A stretch of DNA of 64,000 nucleotides from Pedobacter sp. PF22-3 (GCF_026239555.1 NZ_JAPIVP010000011.1:62001-126000), one strand, 5' to 3'; shown: positions 8,950 to 18,653, counted from the first letter of the stretch. The notes: generated from the sequence alone by a model not told the origin. Numbers and translations are program-made.

Positions 8950-9291
8950 TTAGTTTTTAGAAGCTGGCTTGGTTTTAATCTGACTAGGTTTTAACCAGAT
9001 TTTAGCTCCTTTTGAGTTTACATAGTATTTCTCATTTTTTGAATTGATATAAACATCAGAACCATCTGGTGCCATTTTACCTTTCCAGGTTTTATCAGCA
9101 ACTTTCGAACTACCTTTTACCGCTACTTCAGCCGTTTTATTACCTACCGATTTAGCACCTTTTCCAATTGCTTTTCCGGTTTTGTCTAATGCTTTACCTA
9201 CTTCAGTTTTTTTCTCTTGCGCGCTTACGCTAAGGGTTACACCGCCAATTAAGGCCATTGTTAATAAACCCATTACTAGTTTCTTTTTCAT
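8950..9291 (-). CDS. Secreted small lysine-rich protein, possible PBCV-type basic adaptor domain
   Basis: A 113-residue exported protein with a clear signal peptide (MKKKLVMGLLTMALIGG...SVSA, cleavage near residue 24). The middle (25-70) is rich in Lys, Gly and Ala and looks low-complexity. The C-terminal 'GSDVYINSKNEKYYVNSKG' and 'KIWLKPSQ' resemble the small repeats called PBCV-specific basic adaptor domain; that match is from memory. Function unknown. It is transcribed alone and converges on rimO, with the large repeat array behind its start. Confidence 0.75.
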   Translation of the reverse strand: MKKKLVMGLLTMALIGGVTLSVSAQEKKTEVGKALDKTGKAIGKGAKSVGNKTAEVAVKGSSKVADKTWKGKMAPDGSDVYINSKNEKYYVNSKGAKIWLKPSQIKTKPASKN

Positions 9292-9420
9292 GACAGCTAT
9301 ATTTTTATTTACAGGATAACAGTTGATGATAACATTTGTTTTATTTCTGTTACACGAATAAAGATAAAGTTTTAAAATATTATTTTTTAAGCAAGTAAAC
9401 CGAAGTACAATATGATAAAG

Positions 9421-10475
9421 AAGGACTGCACTAACCCAAAAGCAAAGAAACCTGCTTTACAAATCATTTTTATTCTTGTTTGGAGCGCATGTGCGGTGAC
9501 AACGATTAAAGTCAGTTCCCGTGCTCTGCTTTATCCCTCCGCTGCGCTTCAGGGATACCACTCCGCCCGCGGCTAAAAACACAGTTACTGCAAAAAACAA
9601 AGTATTAACGTACCATACTGGGCAAAACACTGGCCTGTTTCTTACACTCCCCCCTGTTTAATAAACCTTATTGAAGCGGCTATCCTTTTTGACCCTCAGA
9701 CTTAAAATGTTTCTACTAAACCCTCACAAAAAGATAATAGCGGAAAGAAGGACTGTACTAGCCGAAAAGTAACAAACCTTGATTTACAAATTACTTTTAG
9801 TCCTTTTTTTGGAGCGCAAGGGCTGTAGCAAACGATTAAAGTCAGTTCCCGTGCTCTGCTATATCCCTCCGCTGCGCTTCAGGGATGCCGCTCCGCCCGC
9901 GGCTAAAAACACAGTTAACTGCAAAAAACAAAGTATTAACCTACCATACTGGGCAAAACGCTGGCCTGTTTCTTACACTCCCCCCTGTTCAATAAACCTT
10001 ATTGAAGCGGCTATCCTTTTTGACCCTCAAACTTAAAATGCTTCTACTAGACCCTCACAAAAAGATAATAGCGGAAAGAAGGACTGCACTAACCCAAAAA
10101 CAAAGAAACCTGCTTTACAAATCATTTTTATTCTTGTTTGGAGCGCATGTGCGGTGACAACGATTAAAGTCAGTTCCCGTGCTCTGCTATATCCCTCCGC
10201 TGCGCTTCGGGGATGCCGTTACGCCCGGGGCTAAAAACACAGTACAGCAAAAAAAAAGTCTTAACGTACCATACTGGGCAAAACGCTGGCCCGTTTCTTA
10301 CACTCCCCCCTGTTCAATAAACCTTATTGAAGCGGCTATCCTTTTTGACCCTCAAACTTAAAATGCTTCTACTAAACCCTCACAAAAAGATAATAGCGGA
10401 AAGAAGGCCTGCACTAACCGAAAAGCAAAGAAACCTGCTTTATAAATCATTTTTATTCTTTTTTGGAGCACTAGG
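9421..10475. repeat. Tandem array of ~330-bp non-coding repeats (three full copies plus one partial)
   Basis: Units start at 9421, 9748 and 10079 (AAGGACTG...) with a truncated fourth at 10404, giving lengths of 327, 331 and 325 bp. Copies are nearly identical in blocks such as 'GATTAAAGTCAGTTCCCGTG', 'CCCTCCGCTGCGCTTC' and 'CTTATTGAAGCGGCTATCC'. Each unit contains an inverted repeat of ~17 bp: AGCGGCTATCCTTTTTG against CAAAAAGATAATAGCGG, about 45 bases apart. Small reading frames inside are the same piece repeated and are not credible genes. It fills most of the gap between 9292 and 10535; nothing else was seen there. Confidence 0.92.
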
Positions 10476-10535
10476 CCAAAATAATGATTTAAACCTACTT
10501 GCAACTTGAATCTAAATCGTACAGCAGATACCTAC

Positions 10536-11534
10536 TTAACTCAACTTTTCGGCTAATAGCTTCATTTCGATCTGTGGCGACCTCTTCTCGTAAATGATGC
10601 TGTGAACGGCCTTACAAATTGGCATGTCTACATTGTACTCCTGATTTTTGATGTGCATACATTTTGCAGCGTAATAACCTTCGGCTACCATATTCATTTC
10701 TAATTGCGCCGATTTTACCGTATAACCTTTGCCCACCATGTTGCCAAAGGTACGGTTGCGGCTAAACTGCGAGTAAGCAGTAACCAGCAAATCGCCCAGA
10801 TAAGCTGATTCTTTAATGTCGCGATCTATTGGATGAACTACATCTACAAAGCGTTTCATTTCACTTATCGCATTGCTAATGAGCACCGCCTGAAAATTAT
10901 CGCCATAACCTAAGCCATGGCAAATGCCACTGGCTACCGCGTAAATATTTTTTAAAACCGCAGCGTATTCGGTGCCAAAAATATCGTCAGAAACATTGGT
11001 TTTAATATAGCGTGTACTTAAAAAAGAGGCAAATACCGCTGCTTTATCTACATCGGTACAAGCTATGGTGAGGTAAGATAGTTTTTCAAATGCAACTTCT
11101 TCGGCATGGCAAGGACCACTTACCACCAGAATATCATGATATGGGATGTTGTATTTTTCGTGCATAAACTCTCCGATAATCAGGTTATCTTCAGGCACGA
11201 TTCCCTTAATGGCCGATACTATTTTCTTGCCTTTTAAATCATCGGGGGTAATGGTGGAGAGGGTTTCTTTTAAAAATGCAGCCGGTACATTTAAAATAAC
11301 AAAATCAGCTGATTCTATAATCGAATGGATATCGGACGAGATGTTGTCGCCGGCAAGCTTTAGCTCTACAGAACTAAGGTAATGCGGATTATGTTTAAAT
11401 TTTTTAATGTGCTCAATGGCTGTTTCATTACGCATCCACCAAAAAATTTCTTTCTCAGACAAATTATCTGCAAGCATTTTAACGATGGCAGTAGCCCAGC
11501 TCCCGCCCCCTATCATTGCTATTTTAGGTACCAT
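10536..11534 (-). CDS. gpsA: NAD(P)-dependent glycerol-3-phosphate dehydrogenase
   Basis: Reduces dihydroxyacetone phosphate to sn-glycerol 3-phosphate, the backbone for phospholipid synthesis. The 332-residue length is normal. The N-terminal Rossmann loop reads 'IAMIGGGSWATAIVKML' (residues 5-21), a variant of the usual GAGSWGTAL. 'KIVSAIKGI' (about 106-114), 'VVSGPCHAEEV' (about 137-147) and 'AAVLKNIYAVASGICHGLGYGDN' in pieces near 190-212 carry the substrate and catalytic lysine positions. It starts at ATG 11534 and is transcribed away from a phrase-repeat spacer, so it is probably separate from the efflux genes upstream. Confidence 0.95.
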   Translation of the reverse strand: MVPKIAMIGGGSWATAIVKMLADNLSEKEIFWWMRNETAIEHIKKFKHNPHYLSSVELKLAGDNISSDIHSIIESADFVILNVPAAFLKETLSTITPDDLKGKKIVSAIKGIVPEDNLIIGEFMHEKYNIPYHDILVVSGPCHAEEVAFEKLSYLTIACTDVDKAAVFASFLSTRYIKTNVSDDIFGTEYAAVLKNIYAVASGICHGLGYGDNFQAVLISNAISEMKRFVDVVHPIDRDIKESAYLGDLLVTAYSQFSRNRTFGNMVGKGYTVKSAQLEMNMVAEGYYAAKCMHIKNQEYNVDMPICKAVHSIIYEKRSPQIEMKLLAEKLS

Positions 11535-11544
11535 ATTTTAAAAG

Positions 11545-11700
11545 GGTATAAGGCTTAAGGTGAAAGGCAAAAGGTTATTATGTACCATGTACTAAAGTTT
11601 AAGGTAAAAGGTGTAAGGCAAAAGGTGTAAAATTTAAGGTTTAAACTCAATGCTTTAAATCCTAAACCTTACACCCTAATCATAGGAATACACCTTAAAG
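11545..11700. repeat. Degenerate AAGGTGTAAGG phrase repeats
   Basis: Imperfect repeats of AAGGTTTAAGG / AAGGTGTAAGG / AAGGCAAAAGG run through the spacer, switching to the complementary CCTTACACC near 11665. No gene is visible. Confidence 0.6.
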
Positions 11701-11735
11701 ATGGCAATTTACTATTTCTTATAGATATTTACGAT

Positions 11736-11780
11736 AAAAGTGTGAGGCGAACAGGCAAAACCCTACACCTCACACTTTTA
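11736..11780 (-). terminator. Hairpin after the efflux adaptor gene
   Basis: AAAAGTGTGAGG pairs with CCTCACACTTTT, a 12-bp perfect stem. On the minus strand it is 19 bases past the adaptor stop and its 3' arm ends in a T tract, as expected for an intrinsic terminator. Confidence 0.7.
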
Positions 11781-11798
11781 ACCTTACAGCCCAAAAGG

Positions 11799-13139
11799 CT
11801 ACTTCTTACCGTCTTTATTAAACAATTGGTCTTTAGCTGTTTTTTCTACCACCATACCATCTTTTAACTTGTTCTGAATAGCAGAATACGGACCGGTTAC
11901 CACTTCATCGCCGGCTTTAACACCCGATTTTACAATAATAAACTGATCATTCTGAATACCGGTAGTTACCTCAGTTTTTTTAACTTTTTTGCTTTTAGCA
12001 TCGTAAGTGTAAATATATTGCTTCACCTTTTTATCGGTCAGTTTCGATTTCTGTTTATCGGTATCTTCCTGGTTACCCTGGTTATTTTTATTGTCGCCTG
12101 ATTTTACGTTATCGGTAAAAACCGCCTGGATTGGAATGGCCAGTCCCGTTAACGACTCTGCTTCAATATCAACTGTTGCCGACATCCCAGGACGGAAAAT
12201 AGATTGTTGCTTACCTTCCATTTCTTCAGTGATGCGGATTTTTACCGAAAAGTTCGTCACCTGATCAACAGAAGTAGAGACTGCGGTTCCAACTGCAGTT
12301 GATGAACTTGCTATTTCAGTAACCACGCCTCTGAATTTTTTATCTGAAAATGCATCTACTTCGATAGAAGCTTTATCACCAACTTTAACACGGGTAATGT
12401 CGTTCTCGTTTACATCAACATTCACCTCCATTGATGAGAGGTTAGAAATACGCATTATTTCAGTACCTGCCATTTGCGAAGTTCCCAAAATACGGTCGCC
12501 AAGCTCTATTGATAGTTTAGAAACTACACCATCTACTGGTGCGTAAATAGTGGTTTTAGCCAAGTTTGCACCCGCTTCTTTAACATTCGCACCCGTTTGC
12601 TCCAAGGTAAATTTGGCACCGGTTACATTTTCTTTAGCACTGGCTAAATTTGCTTTAGCCGTTAAAAATGCCGCTTTAGCTGCATCAAATTCTGAAGCTG
12701 AAATTACTTTTTTATTAAAAAGTTCAACATTACGTTTATAAGTAGCTTCTGCGTTTATAAAATTAGCCTGGTTTTGAGCAAGTTGTTGTTGCGCTGCAGC
12801 TACACTGGCTTTTTGTGCATTAAAACTTGCTACGGTTCTTTCATAACCCGATTGTAATACATCCGGACGTACTTTACAAAGCAATTGGCCTGCTTTAACA
12901 ATATCGCCTTCTTTTACTTTTAACTCTACTACCTCTCCAGATACTTCCGAACTCAATTTAACCTCAGTTTCTGGCTGGATTTTTCCACTTGCCGTTACTG
13001 TTTCCACAACAGTTTTATCTGACGCTTTTTCTGTAGTTACTTTTTCGGTTTTGTTTCCACCGATCACTCCTGTCAGTTTTAGCACAACCAGAAGGGCTAC
13101 GATAGCAACTACGGTAATAATAATATGCTTCAGTTTCAT
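11799..13139 (-). CDS. Efflux periplasmic adaptor (HlyD/RND membrane-fusion family)
   Basis: Membrane fusion protein linking an inner-membrane pump to a TolC-type channel. The 446-residue protein has one N-terminal transmembrane anchor (about 5-25), a lipoyl/biotinyl-like half domain 'SGEVVELKVKEGDIVKAGQL' (about 67-86), a long Ala/Gln/Lys coiled-coil hairpin (about 95-185), the second lipoyl half 'IYAPVDGVVSKLSIELGDRI' (about 198-217) and beta-barrel/MP domains. A Lys/Asn/Gln-rich linker lies near 350-370. It follows the TolC-like gene by about 106 bp on the same strand. The pump gene that usually follows (MacB-type ABC permease) is absent; a terminator comes next. Substrate unknown. Confidence 0.92.
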   Translation of the reverse strand: MKLKHIIITVVAIVALLVVLKLTGVIGGNKTEKVTTEKASDKTVVETVTASGKIQPETEVKLSSEVSGEVVELKVKEGDIVKAGQLLCKVRPDVLQSGYERTVASFNAQKASVAAAQQQLAQNQANFINAEATYKRNVELFNKKVISASEFDAAKAAFLTAKANLASAKENVTGAKFTLEQTGANVKEAGANLAKTTIYAPVDGVVSKLSIELGDRILGTSQMAGTEIMRISNLSSMEVNVDVNENDITRVKVGDKASIEVDAFSDKKFRGVVTEIASSSTAVGTAVSTSVDQVTNFSVKIRITEEMEGKQQSIFRPGMSATVDIEAESLTGLAIPIQAVFTDNVKSGDNKNNQGNQEDTDKQKSKLTDKKVKQYIYTYDAKSKKVKKTEVTTGIQNDQFIIVKSGVKAGDEVVTGPYSAIQNKLKDGMVVEKTAKDQLFNKDGKK

Positions 13140-13245
13140 AATTTGTATTGTATTTCGTTTATTAAATTAATGTTGAAAGGTTATGAGTTGTAAGGTTGAA
13201 AAGTTTAATATTAAATTTGCCTCACTTTCAGTTTAGTTTCTGGTC

Positions 13246-14592
13246 TTAAAAAACAATCTGTTTGCCCAAATAATAATCAATTACTTTAGCACGGAACAGT
13301 AAATCGTATTTCGCCAGGATAAAATCTATTTCTGCTTTATTTCTATTGGTTTGTGCCGTACTATAATCTAATGAGTTGACTAAACCTACGGCATAACGTT
13401 GCTCGATAACATAAAAAGCATCTTTCTGTGCCTGAAAAGCATTTTGGGTAGAAGAGTACCTACTTTGTGCAGCGTTTAAATCGGCAACAGCCTGATTAAT
13501 TACCTTGATCAGGTTGTTTTTGGCAATCTGCTCATCTGTTTTGCGTTGCTGGAATACAATTTTAGCTTTTCTAACGGTTGATCGGGTGGCAAAACCATTA
13601 AAAATTGGAATCGAAATACCCATATTGATAGATTTACCAAAGTTATCTGATAATTGATTAAAAAACGGACTGTTTCCAGGGAAAGCAAACTGGTATTGAT
13701 AGAACGACCCTAAGCCTCCTCCAAAGCTAACCTTCGGGTAATAACTACCTTTGGCCACATCAATGGCTTTTTCTGCTGCTTTCGTATTTAAATTTGCCAA
13801 TTTAATATCCGGGAAGCTATTTAAAGCCTGGTTATAAATATCATTTGGTACGTAAGTGTTCTGGATGTTATTCATTTCGCTAACCAATGGCGGCTGTACT
13901 TTAAATGTCATTGGTGGCTGAATCTCCATTAACTGACCCAAAGTTAAATAGGATATGGTTAACTGGTTCTGCGCATTGGTTAGATTAAGCTCTGCAGTTG
14001 CCGCCTGCGATTTGGCCTGCGAAATATCAGCTAAAGTTTTATTACCAACATCTAAAAGGGCCTGTTCTCTTTTTAAAGTAGCATTTGCTACTTCTAACTG
14101 TTGCTGCGTAGCTTTAACCTGATCCTGGTTATTTAAAACCTGCAGGTAAGCTGTTACCACCTGCAGAATAAGATCGTTTTTTACCTTTTCTACATTGGTT
14201 TGATCTACAGCCAACAATAACTTATTCTGTCTGATCTGATTAATTAGCGCACCACCTCCAAACAATTGCATATTAGCAGAAACACTTGGACTTAAGCTAT
14301 AATTTTGGGTATTTAGAAACAAACCCGATGTTACCTGGCTTCTTCCCCACTGCATAGATTGGTTAGCGGAACCATTTACAGTAGGCAATAAAGCATTTTT
14401 TGACTGGCGCACATTTTCATCGCTGATTGCAGCGTTAAATGCGGCTTGTTTGATGTTTAAATTATTTTTTAACGTGTTTTCGACCGCTTTTTCAATGCTG
14501 ATCACTTCCTGAGCCCTAATTTGCTGACTAAAACTTAATGCCACTAGTAATGCAGATCCGGTAATTAACTTTTTATTGGTAAACATCTTCAT
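13246..14592 (-). CDS. TolC-family outer-membrane efflux channel
   Basis: Outer-membrane factor of a tripartite efflux system, 448 residues from the ATG at 14592. That start (MKMFTNKKLITG) places a proper signal peptide ending 'QQIRAQ' near residue 27; a longer open frame to 14646 adds residues that look like leader noise. Two repeats of long helices rich in Asn/Gln/Ala (for example 'AVENTLKNNLNIKQAAFNAA' and the C-terminal 'YAVGLVNSLDYSTAQTNRNK') are typical of OEP domains. The adaptor gene is downstream on the same strand; the inner-membrane pump is not present in the window. Confidence 0.92.
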   Translation of the reverse strand: MKMFTNKKLITGSALLVALSFSQQIRAQEVISIEKAVENTLKNNLNIKQAAFNAAISDENVRQSKNALLPTVNGSANQSMQWGRSQVTSGLFLNTQNYSLSPSVSANMQLFGGGALINQIRQNKLLLAVDQTNVEKVKNDLILQVVTAYLQVLNNQDQVKATQQQLEVANATLKREQALLDVGNKTLADISQAKSQAATAELNLTNAQNQLTISYLTLGQLMEIQPPMTFKVQPPLVSEMNNIQNTYVPNDIYNQALNSFPDIKLANLNTKAAEKAIDVAKGSYYPKVSFGGGLGSFYQYQFAFPGNSPFFNQLSDNFGKSINMGISIPIFNGFATRSTVRKAKIVFQQRKTDEQIAKNNLIKVINQAVADLNAAQSRYSSTQNAFQAQKDAFYVIEQRYAVGLVNSLDYSTAQTNRNKAEIDFILAKYDLLFRAKVIDYYLGKQIVF

Positions 14593-14665
14593 AATTTGTT
14601 TCAAATCTATATAAACAACTTTAATAATTTCAATCTGTTCAGGCATTTACTAACTTTGAAGTTAA

Positions 14666-15322
14666 ATGTACCTGATCAAATCACCGCTTCTGCTAAAATG
14701 GTATTATCCATCACTGTTATGGAATAAATCCCGCACCGAAAAAGTTATTTATCTGACCTTTGACGATGGACCTATACCCAATGTTACAGATTTTGTATTA
14801 AAAACTTTGAAAGTCTTTAATGCTAAAGCTACATTTTTTTGCATTGGCGATAATATTGTTAAACATCCCGATGTTTTTAAACGTGTAAAAGCCGACGGGC
14901 ATGCCATTGGCAACCACACCTTCAACCATTTAAAAGGATGGAAAACTGATGATGAAACCTATCTCGAAAACACGCTAAAATGCCAGGAACTTACGCAGTC
15001 TAACCTCTTCCGCCCACCTTACGGCAGAATCAAGAAAAGTCAGATTCTAAGTCTGAAGTCCGAAGTCCGGAGTCCGAAGTCAGACTCCCAACTGCAAACT
15101 GAAAACTCCCAACTGCAAATCGTCATGTGGGATGTACTTAGCGGCGATTTTGACATTGATCTTTCGCCCGAAAAATGCTATCAAAATGTGATCAAACATA
15201 CCGAAAACGGTTCGATCATCGTTTTTCACGATAGTTTAAAAGCATTTGATCGTTTAGCATATGCATTACCCAGGGTTTTAGCCTATTTTACCGAAAAGGG
15301 TTTCACTTTCGCTACCCTTTAG
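14666..15322 (+). CDS. Polysaccharide deacetylase (NodB homology domain) with an in-frame repeat-derived insert
   Basis: Carbohydrate esterase family 4 enzyme that removes acetyl groups from peptidoglycan or other N-acetylated sugars. The 218 residues contain motif 1 'LTFDDGP' (metal-binding DD near 31-32), motif 2 'GNHTFNH' (near 80-86), motif 3 'RPPYGR' (near 117-122), the 'MWDVLSGDFD' strand and motif 5 'IVFHDS' (near 186-191). Between motifs 3 and 4, about 20 residues (SLKSEVRSPKSDSQ... to ...TENSQLQ) are encoded by DNA that matches the intergenic phrase repeats AGTCCGAAGTC and CCCAACTGCAAAC seen elsewhere in this genome; homologues normally have a short loop there. All catalytic motifs remain, so it may be functional. 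No signal peptide is obvious. Confidence 0.92.
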   Translation: MYLIKSPLLLKWYYPSLLWNKSRTEKVIYLTFDDGPIPNVTDFVLKTLKVFNAKATFFCIGDNIVKHPDVFKRVKADGHAIGNHTFNHLKGWKTDDETYLENTLKCQELTQSNLFRPPYGRIKKSQILSLKSEVRSPKSDSQLQTENSQLQIVMWDVLSGDFDIDLSPEKCYQNVIKHTENGSIIVFHDSLKAFDRLAYALPRVLAYFTEKGFTFATL

Positions 15323-15696
15323 CTATTGTTATGCCAGAGCTGCCCATGCTTACGCCATGAAGCTAAAACAGGTTTTTAGCCAGATCATTAATTCCCAGCT
15401 GTTCAAAAACGGACAAAACTGTACGAAACTGAACGGTAAATTAGAATAATCATTTGATCATTTTTATGATGAATATTACCTGCCTGACTAAACTAAATTC
15501 AACTGTTTAGAACAATTCTAAATTACGCAATCAATTGCTTAAATTCCATTAAAAGCTTGCTTTTTGTTATTTTTGTTTTATCAAAAAAATCCATTTTTTT
15601 TGTCGATAACCACAAATTAATCACAATTAACAGCATTCTTTGGAGAAAGTGTATTTACTGCACAAAACCTCACGAAAAAAGAATAAAATAGCTAAG
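15323..15696. other. Intergenic region before acnB, no gene seen
   Basis: About 370 bp without a credible reading frame, repeat or strong hairpin. It is A+T-rich toward the aconitase start and presumably holds the acnB promoter, but no single site stands out. The TTG-started extension of the aconitase frame (from 15640) is probably untranslated leader. Confidence 0.5.
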
Positions 15697-18462
15697 ATGA
15701 GTATTTATAACGATTATATCCAGGAGATTGAAGAGCGAAAAACCCAAGGTCTTCACCCTAAACCTATTGATGGCGCCGAATTATTGAGCGAAATCATCGA
15801 ACAGATTAAAAATGTAAACAATTTTAACAGAGCAGATGCTGTTAATTTTTTCATATACAATACCCTACCGGGTACCACAGCTGCCGCTGGTATTAAAGCC
15901 CAGTTCTTAAAAGAAATTATTGCAGGTGAAGTTGTTGTTCCAGAAATTACACCTGATTTTGCTTTCGAACTCCTATCGCACATGAAGGGCGGTCCTTCTA
16001 TTAAAGTTTTATTGGATATTGCTTTGGCTGATAATGGCGATAAGGCAAAAAAAGCAGCAGATGTACTTAAAACACAGGTTTTCTTGTATGATGCTGATAC
16101 CGATCGTTTAAAAGAGGCTTACAACAATGGCAATGCCATTGCCAGAGAAATATTAGAAAGTTACGCCAAAGCTGAATTTTTTACCGAATTGCCTCCTGTT
16201 GCTGAAGAAATTAAAGTGGTAACCTTTATTGCCGGTATTGGCGATATTTCTACAGATTTACTATCTCCGGGTAACCAGGCGCACTCGCGTTCTGACCGTG
16301 AATTGCATGGTAAATGCATGATTACACCAGAGGCACAACAGGCCATTAAAGATCTTCAGGCGCAACATCCTGATAAAAGTGTGATGCTTGTGGCCGAAAA
16401 AGGCACCATGGGCGTAGGTTCTTCGCGTATGTCGGGCGTAAACAATGTGGCCCTTTGGACCGGTAAAAGATCAAGTCCATATGTTCCGTTTGTAAACATT
16501 GCGCCAATTGTTGGTGGCACCAATGGCATTTCGCCAATTTTCTTAACCACGGTTGATGTAACAGGCGGTATTGGTATCGACCTTAAAAACTGGGTAAAGA
16601 AAACCGACGAGAACGGTAATGTTGTCCGTAACGAAAACGATGAACCGGTTTTAGAAGAAGTATATTCAATAGCAACCGGAACGGTGCTTACCATTAATAC
16701 CAGAACTAAAAAATTATATAACGGAGACCAGGAGCTGATTGATATTTCAAAAGCTTTAACGCCTCAAAAAATGGAATTTATCAAAGCGGGTGGCTCTTAC
16801 GCTATCGTTTTCGGTAAAAAGATCCAAACCTTTGCAGCTAAAACTTTAGGTACCGAAGCTCCTGTTGTATTTGCTCCGGCCAAAGAAGTTTCTATTGAAG
16901 GCCAGGGCTTAACAGCGGTAGAAAAAATATTCAACAGAAATGCCGTAGGTTTAGCGCCAGGAAAAGTTTTACATGCAGGCTCTGATGTGCGTGTAGAAGT
17001 AAACATTGTAGGTTCGCAAGATACTACCGGTTTAATGACCGCTCAGGAATTAGAAGCTATGGCTGCTACAGTAATTTCGCCGATTGTTGATGGGGCTTAC
17101 CAATCAGGCTGCCATACGGCATCTGTTTGGGACAAAAAAGCGCAAGCCAATATCCCTAAACTGATGAAATTCATGAATGATTTTGGGGTAATTACTGCCC
17201 GTGACCCTAAAGGTACTTATCATTCAATGACCGATGTAATCCACAAAGTATTGAATGATATCACGATTGATGAGTGGGCAATCATCATCGGGGGCGACTC
17301 ACATACCCGCATGTCTAAAGGTGTGGCTTTTGGTGCCGATTCTGGTACAGTAGCCTTAGCTTTGGCAACCGGCGAGGCTTCTATGCCTATTCCTGAATCA
17401 GTAAAGGTAACTTTCAAAGGCGCAATGAAAGAACACATGGATTTCCGTGATGTGGTTCATGCTACGCAATTGCAGATGTTGCAACAGTTTGATGGCGAAA
17501 ACGTATTCCAGGGCCGTATTATCGAGGTACACATCGGTACTTTGCTGGCTGACCAGGCCTTTACCTTTACCGACTGGACTGCTGAGATGAAAGCAAAAGC
17601 TTCTATCTGTATTTCGCAGGACGATACTTTAATCCAATCGCTTGAAATCGCCAAAAACCGCATTCAGATCATGATCGACAAAGGTATGGACAACCATAAC
17701 CAGGTGCTTCAGGGATTGATTAACAAAGCAAACAAACGCATTGAGGAAATTAAAACCGGTATTAAGCCTGCTTTAATGCCAGATACAAATGCCAAATATT
17801 ATGCGGAAGTAGTTATTGACTTAGACATTATTAACGAGCCAATGATTGCCGATCCGGATGTGAACAATGCCGATGTTTCTAAACGTTACACGCACGATAC
17901 CATCAGAGATTTAACTTTTTACGGTGGTGATAAAAAAGTAGACCTTGGTTTCGTAGGTTCTTGCATGGTACATAAAGACGATTTAAAAATCGTATCACAA
18001 TTATTGAAAAATATAGAGAACCAAACCGGCAAAGTAGAGTTTAAAGCTCCGTTGGTAGTGGCTGCACCTACTTATAATATTATTGATGAATTGAAAGCTG
18101 AAGGCGACTGGGAATATTTACAGAAATACTCGGGATTTGAATTTAGCGATGCGCTGCCTAAAAGTGTAGCCCGTACCGAGTACGAAAACATCATGTATTT
18201 AGAGCGCCCAGGTTGTAACTTATGCATGGGTAACCAGGAGAAAGCGGCCAAAGGCGATACTGTAATGGCTACTTCTACCCGTTTATTCCAGGGCCGCGTG
18301 GTAGAAGACAAAGATGGCAAAAAAGGTGAATCTTTACTGGCTTCAACCCCTGTTGTTGTTCTTTCAGCTATCTTGGGTCGCATTCCAAGCTTTGAAGAAT
18401 ATAAATCAGCGGTAGACGGCATTAACTTAACCAAGTTTACCCCTATTTCTACAAAACAATAA
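15697..18462 (+). CDS. acnB: Bifunctional aconitate hydratase 2 / 2-methylisocitrate dehydratase
   Basis: TCA-cycle [4Fe-4S] enzyme that isomerises citrate to isocitrate and, in many species, also acts on 2-methylaconitate/2-methylisocitrate. The start was set at ATG 15697 (MSIYNDYIQEIEERK), which matches the AcnB N-terminal HEAT-like domain; the open frame extends to a TTG 57 bp earlier. About 921 residues, near the Bacteroidetes AcnB norm. Landmarks are the swivel domain in the N-terminal third, 'GGDSHTRMSKGVAFGADSGT' near 530-550, 'GSCMVHKDDL' near 755, and the cluster motif 'CNLCMGNQEKA' near 844. A second, AcnA-type aconitase follows 191 bp downstream. Confidence 0.96.
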   Translation: MSIYNDYIQEIEERKTQGLHPKPIDGAELLSEIIEQIKNVNNFNRADAVNFFIYNTLPGTTAAAGIKAQFLKEIIAGEVVVPEITPDFAFELLSHMKGGPSIKVLLDIALADNGDKAKKAADVLKTQVFLYDADTDRLKEAYNNGNAIAREILESYAKAEFFTELPPVAEEIKVVTFIAGIGDISTDLLSPGNQAHSRSDRELHGKCMITPEAQQAIKDLQAQHPDKSVMLVAEKGTMGVGSSRMSGVNNVALWTGKRSSPYVPFVNIAPIVGGTNGISPIFLTTVDVTGGIGIDLKNWVKKTDENGNVVRNENDEPVLEEVYSIATGTVLTINTRTKKLYNGDQELIDISKALTPQKMEFIKAGGSYAIVFGKKIQTFAAKTLGTEAPVVFAPAKEVSIEGQGLTAVEKIFNRNAVGLAPGKVLHAGSDVRVEVNIVGSQDTTGLMTAQELEAMAATVISPIVDGAYQSGCHTASVWDKKAQANIPKLMKFMNDFGVITARDPKGTYHSMTDVIHKVLNDITIDEWAIIIGGDSHTRMSKGVAFGADSGTVALALATGEASMPIPESVKVTFKGAMKEHMDFRDVVHATQLQMLQQFDGENVFQGRIIEVHIGTLLADQAFTFTDWTAEMKAKASICISQDDTLIQSLEIAKNRIQIMIDKGMDNHNQVLQGLINKANKRIEEIKTGIKPALMPDTNAKYYAEVVIDLDIINEPMIADPDVNNADVSKRYTHDTIRDLTFYGGDKKVDLGFVGSCMVHKDDLKIVSQLLKNIENQTGKVEFKAPLVVAAPTYNIIDELKAEGDWEYLQKYSGFEFSDALPKSVARTEYENIMYLERPGCNLCMGNQEKAAKGDTVMATSTRLFQGRVVEDKDGKKGESLLASTPVVVLSAILGRIPSFEEYKSAVDGINLTKFTPISTKQ

Positions 18463-18493
18463 TAAACAAAAAATCATATTATTTGTTACTATT

Positions 18494-18530
18494 AGAAAAG
18501 GCTATCCGAGAAATCTGGTAGCCTTTTTCT
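18494..18530 (+). terminator. Intrinsic terminator after acnB
   Basis: GAAAAGGCTATCC pairs with GGTAGCCTTTTTC around a 9-base loop and ends in a T tract. It separates the two aconitase genes into different transcripts or attenuates read-through. Confidence 0.75.
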
Positions 18531-18653
18531 TTGCATAAATAATTGCATAGAATGGTTTTAAATAAGATATTATGACAAATCTCAAAAATAAATCTGTTTA
18601 AAATTGTTTACTTTAGATAGTACCTTATTGATAATAATTATAAAAATTTAAGT

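Noticed and set aside
9421..10475. Possible CRISPR array
   Set aside because: Units are about 330 bp with no short repeat-spacer alternation and no cas genes nearby; the 62.4 kb array fails for the same reasons.
9779..10509. Reading frames of 60-85 codons inside the 9.4-10.5 kb repeats
   Set aside because: They are the same repeat piece read several times with different ends, begin inside repeat units, and have no recognisable protein features.
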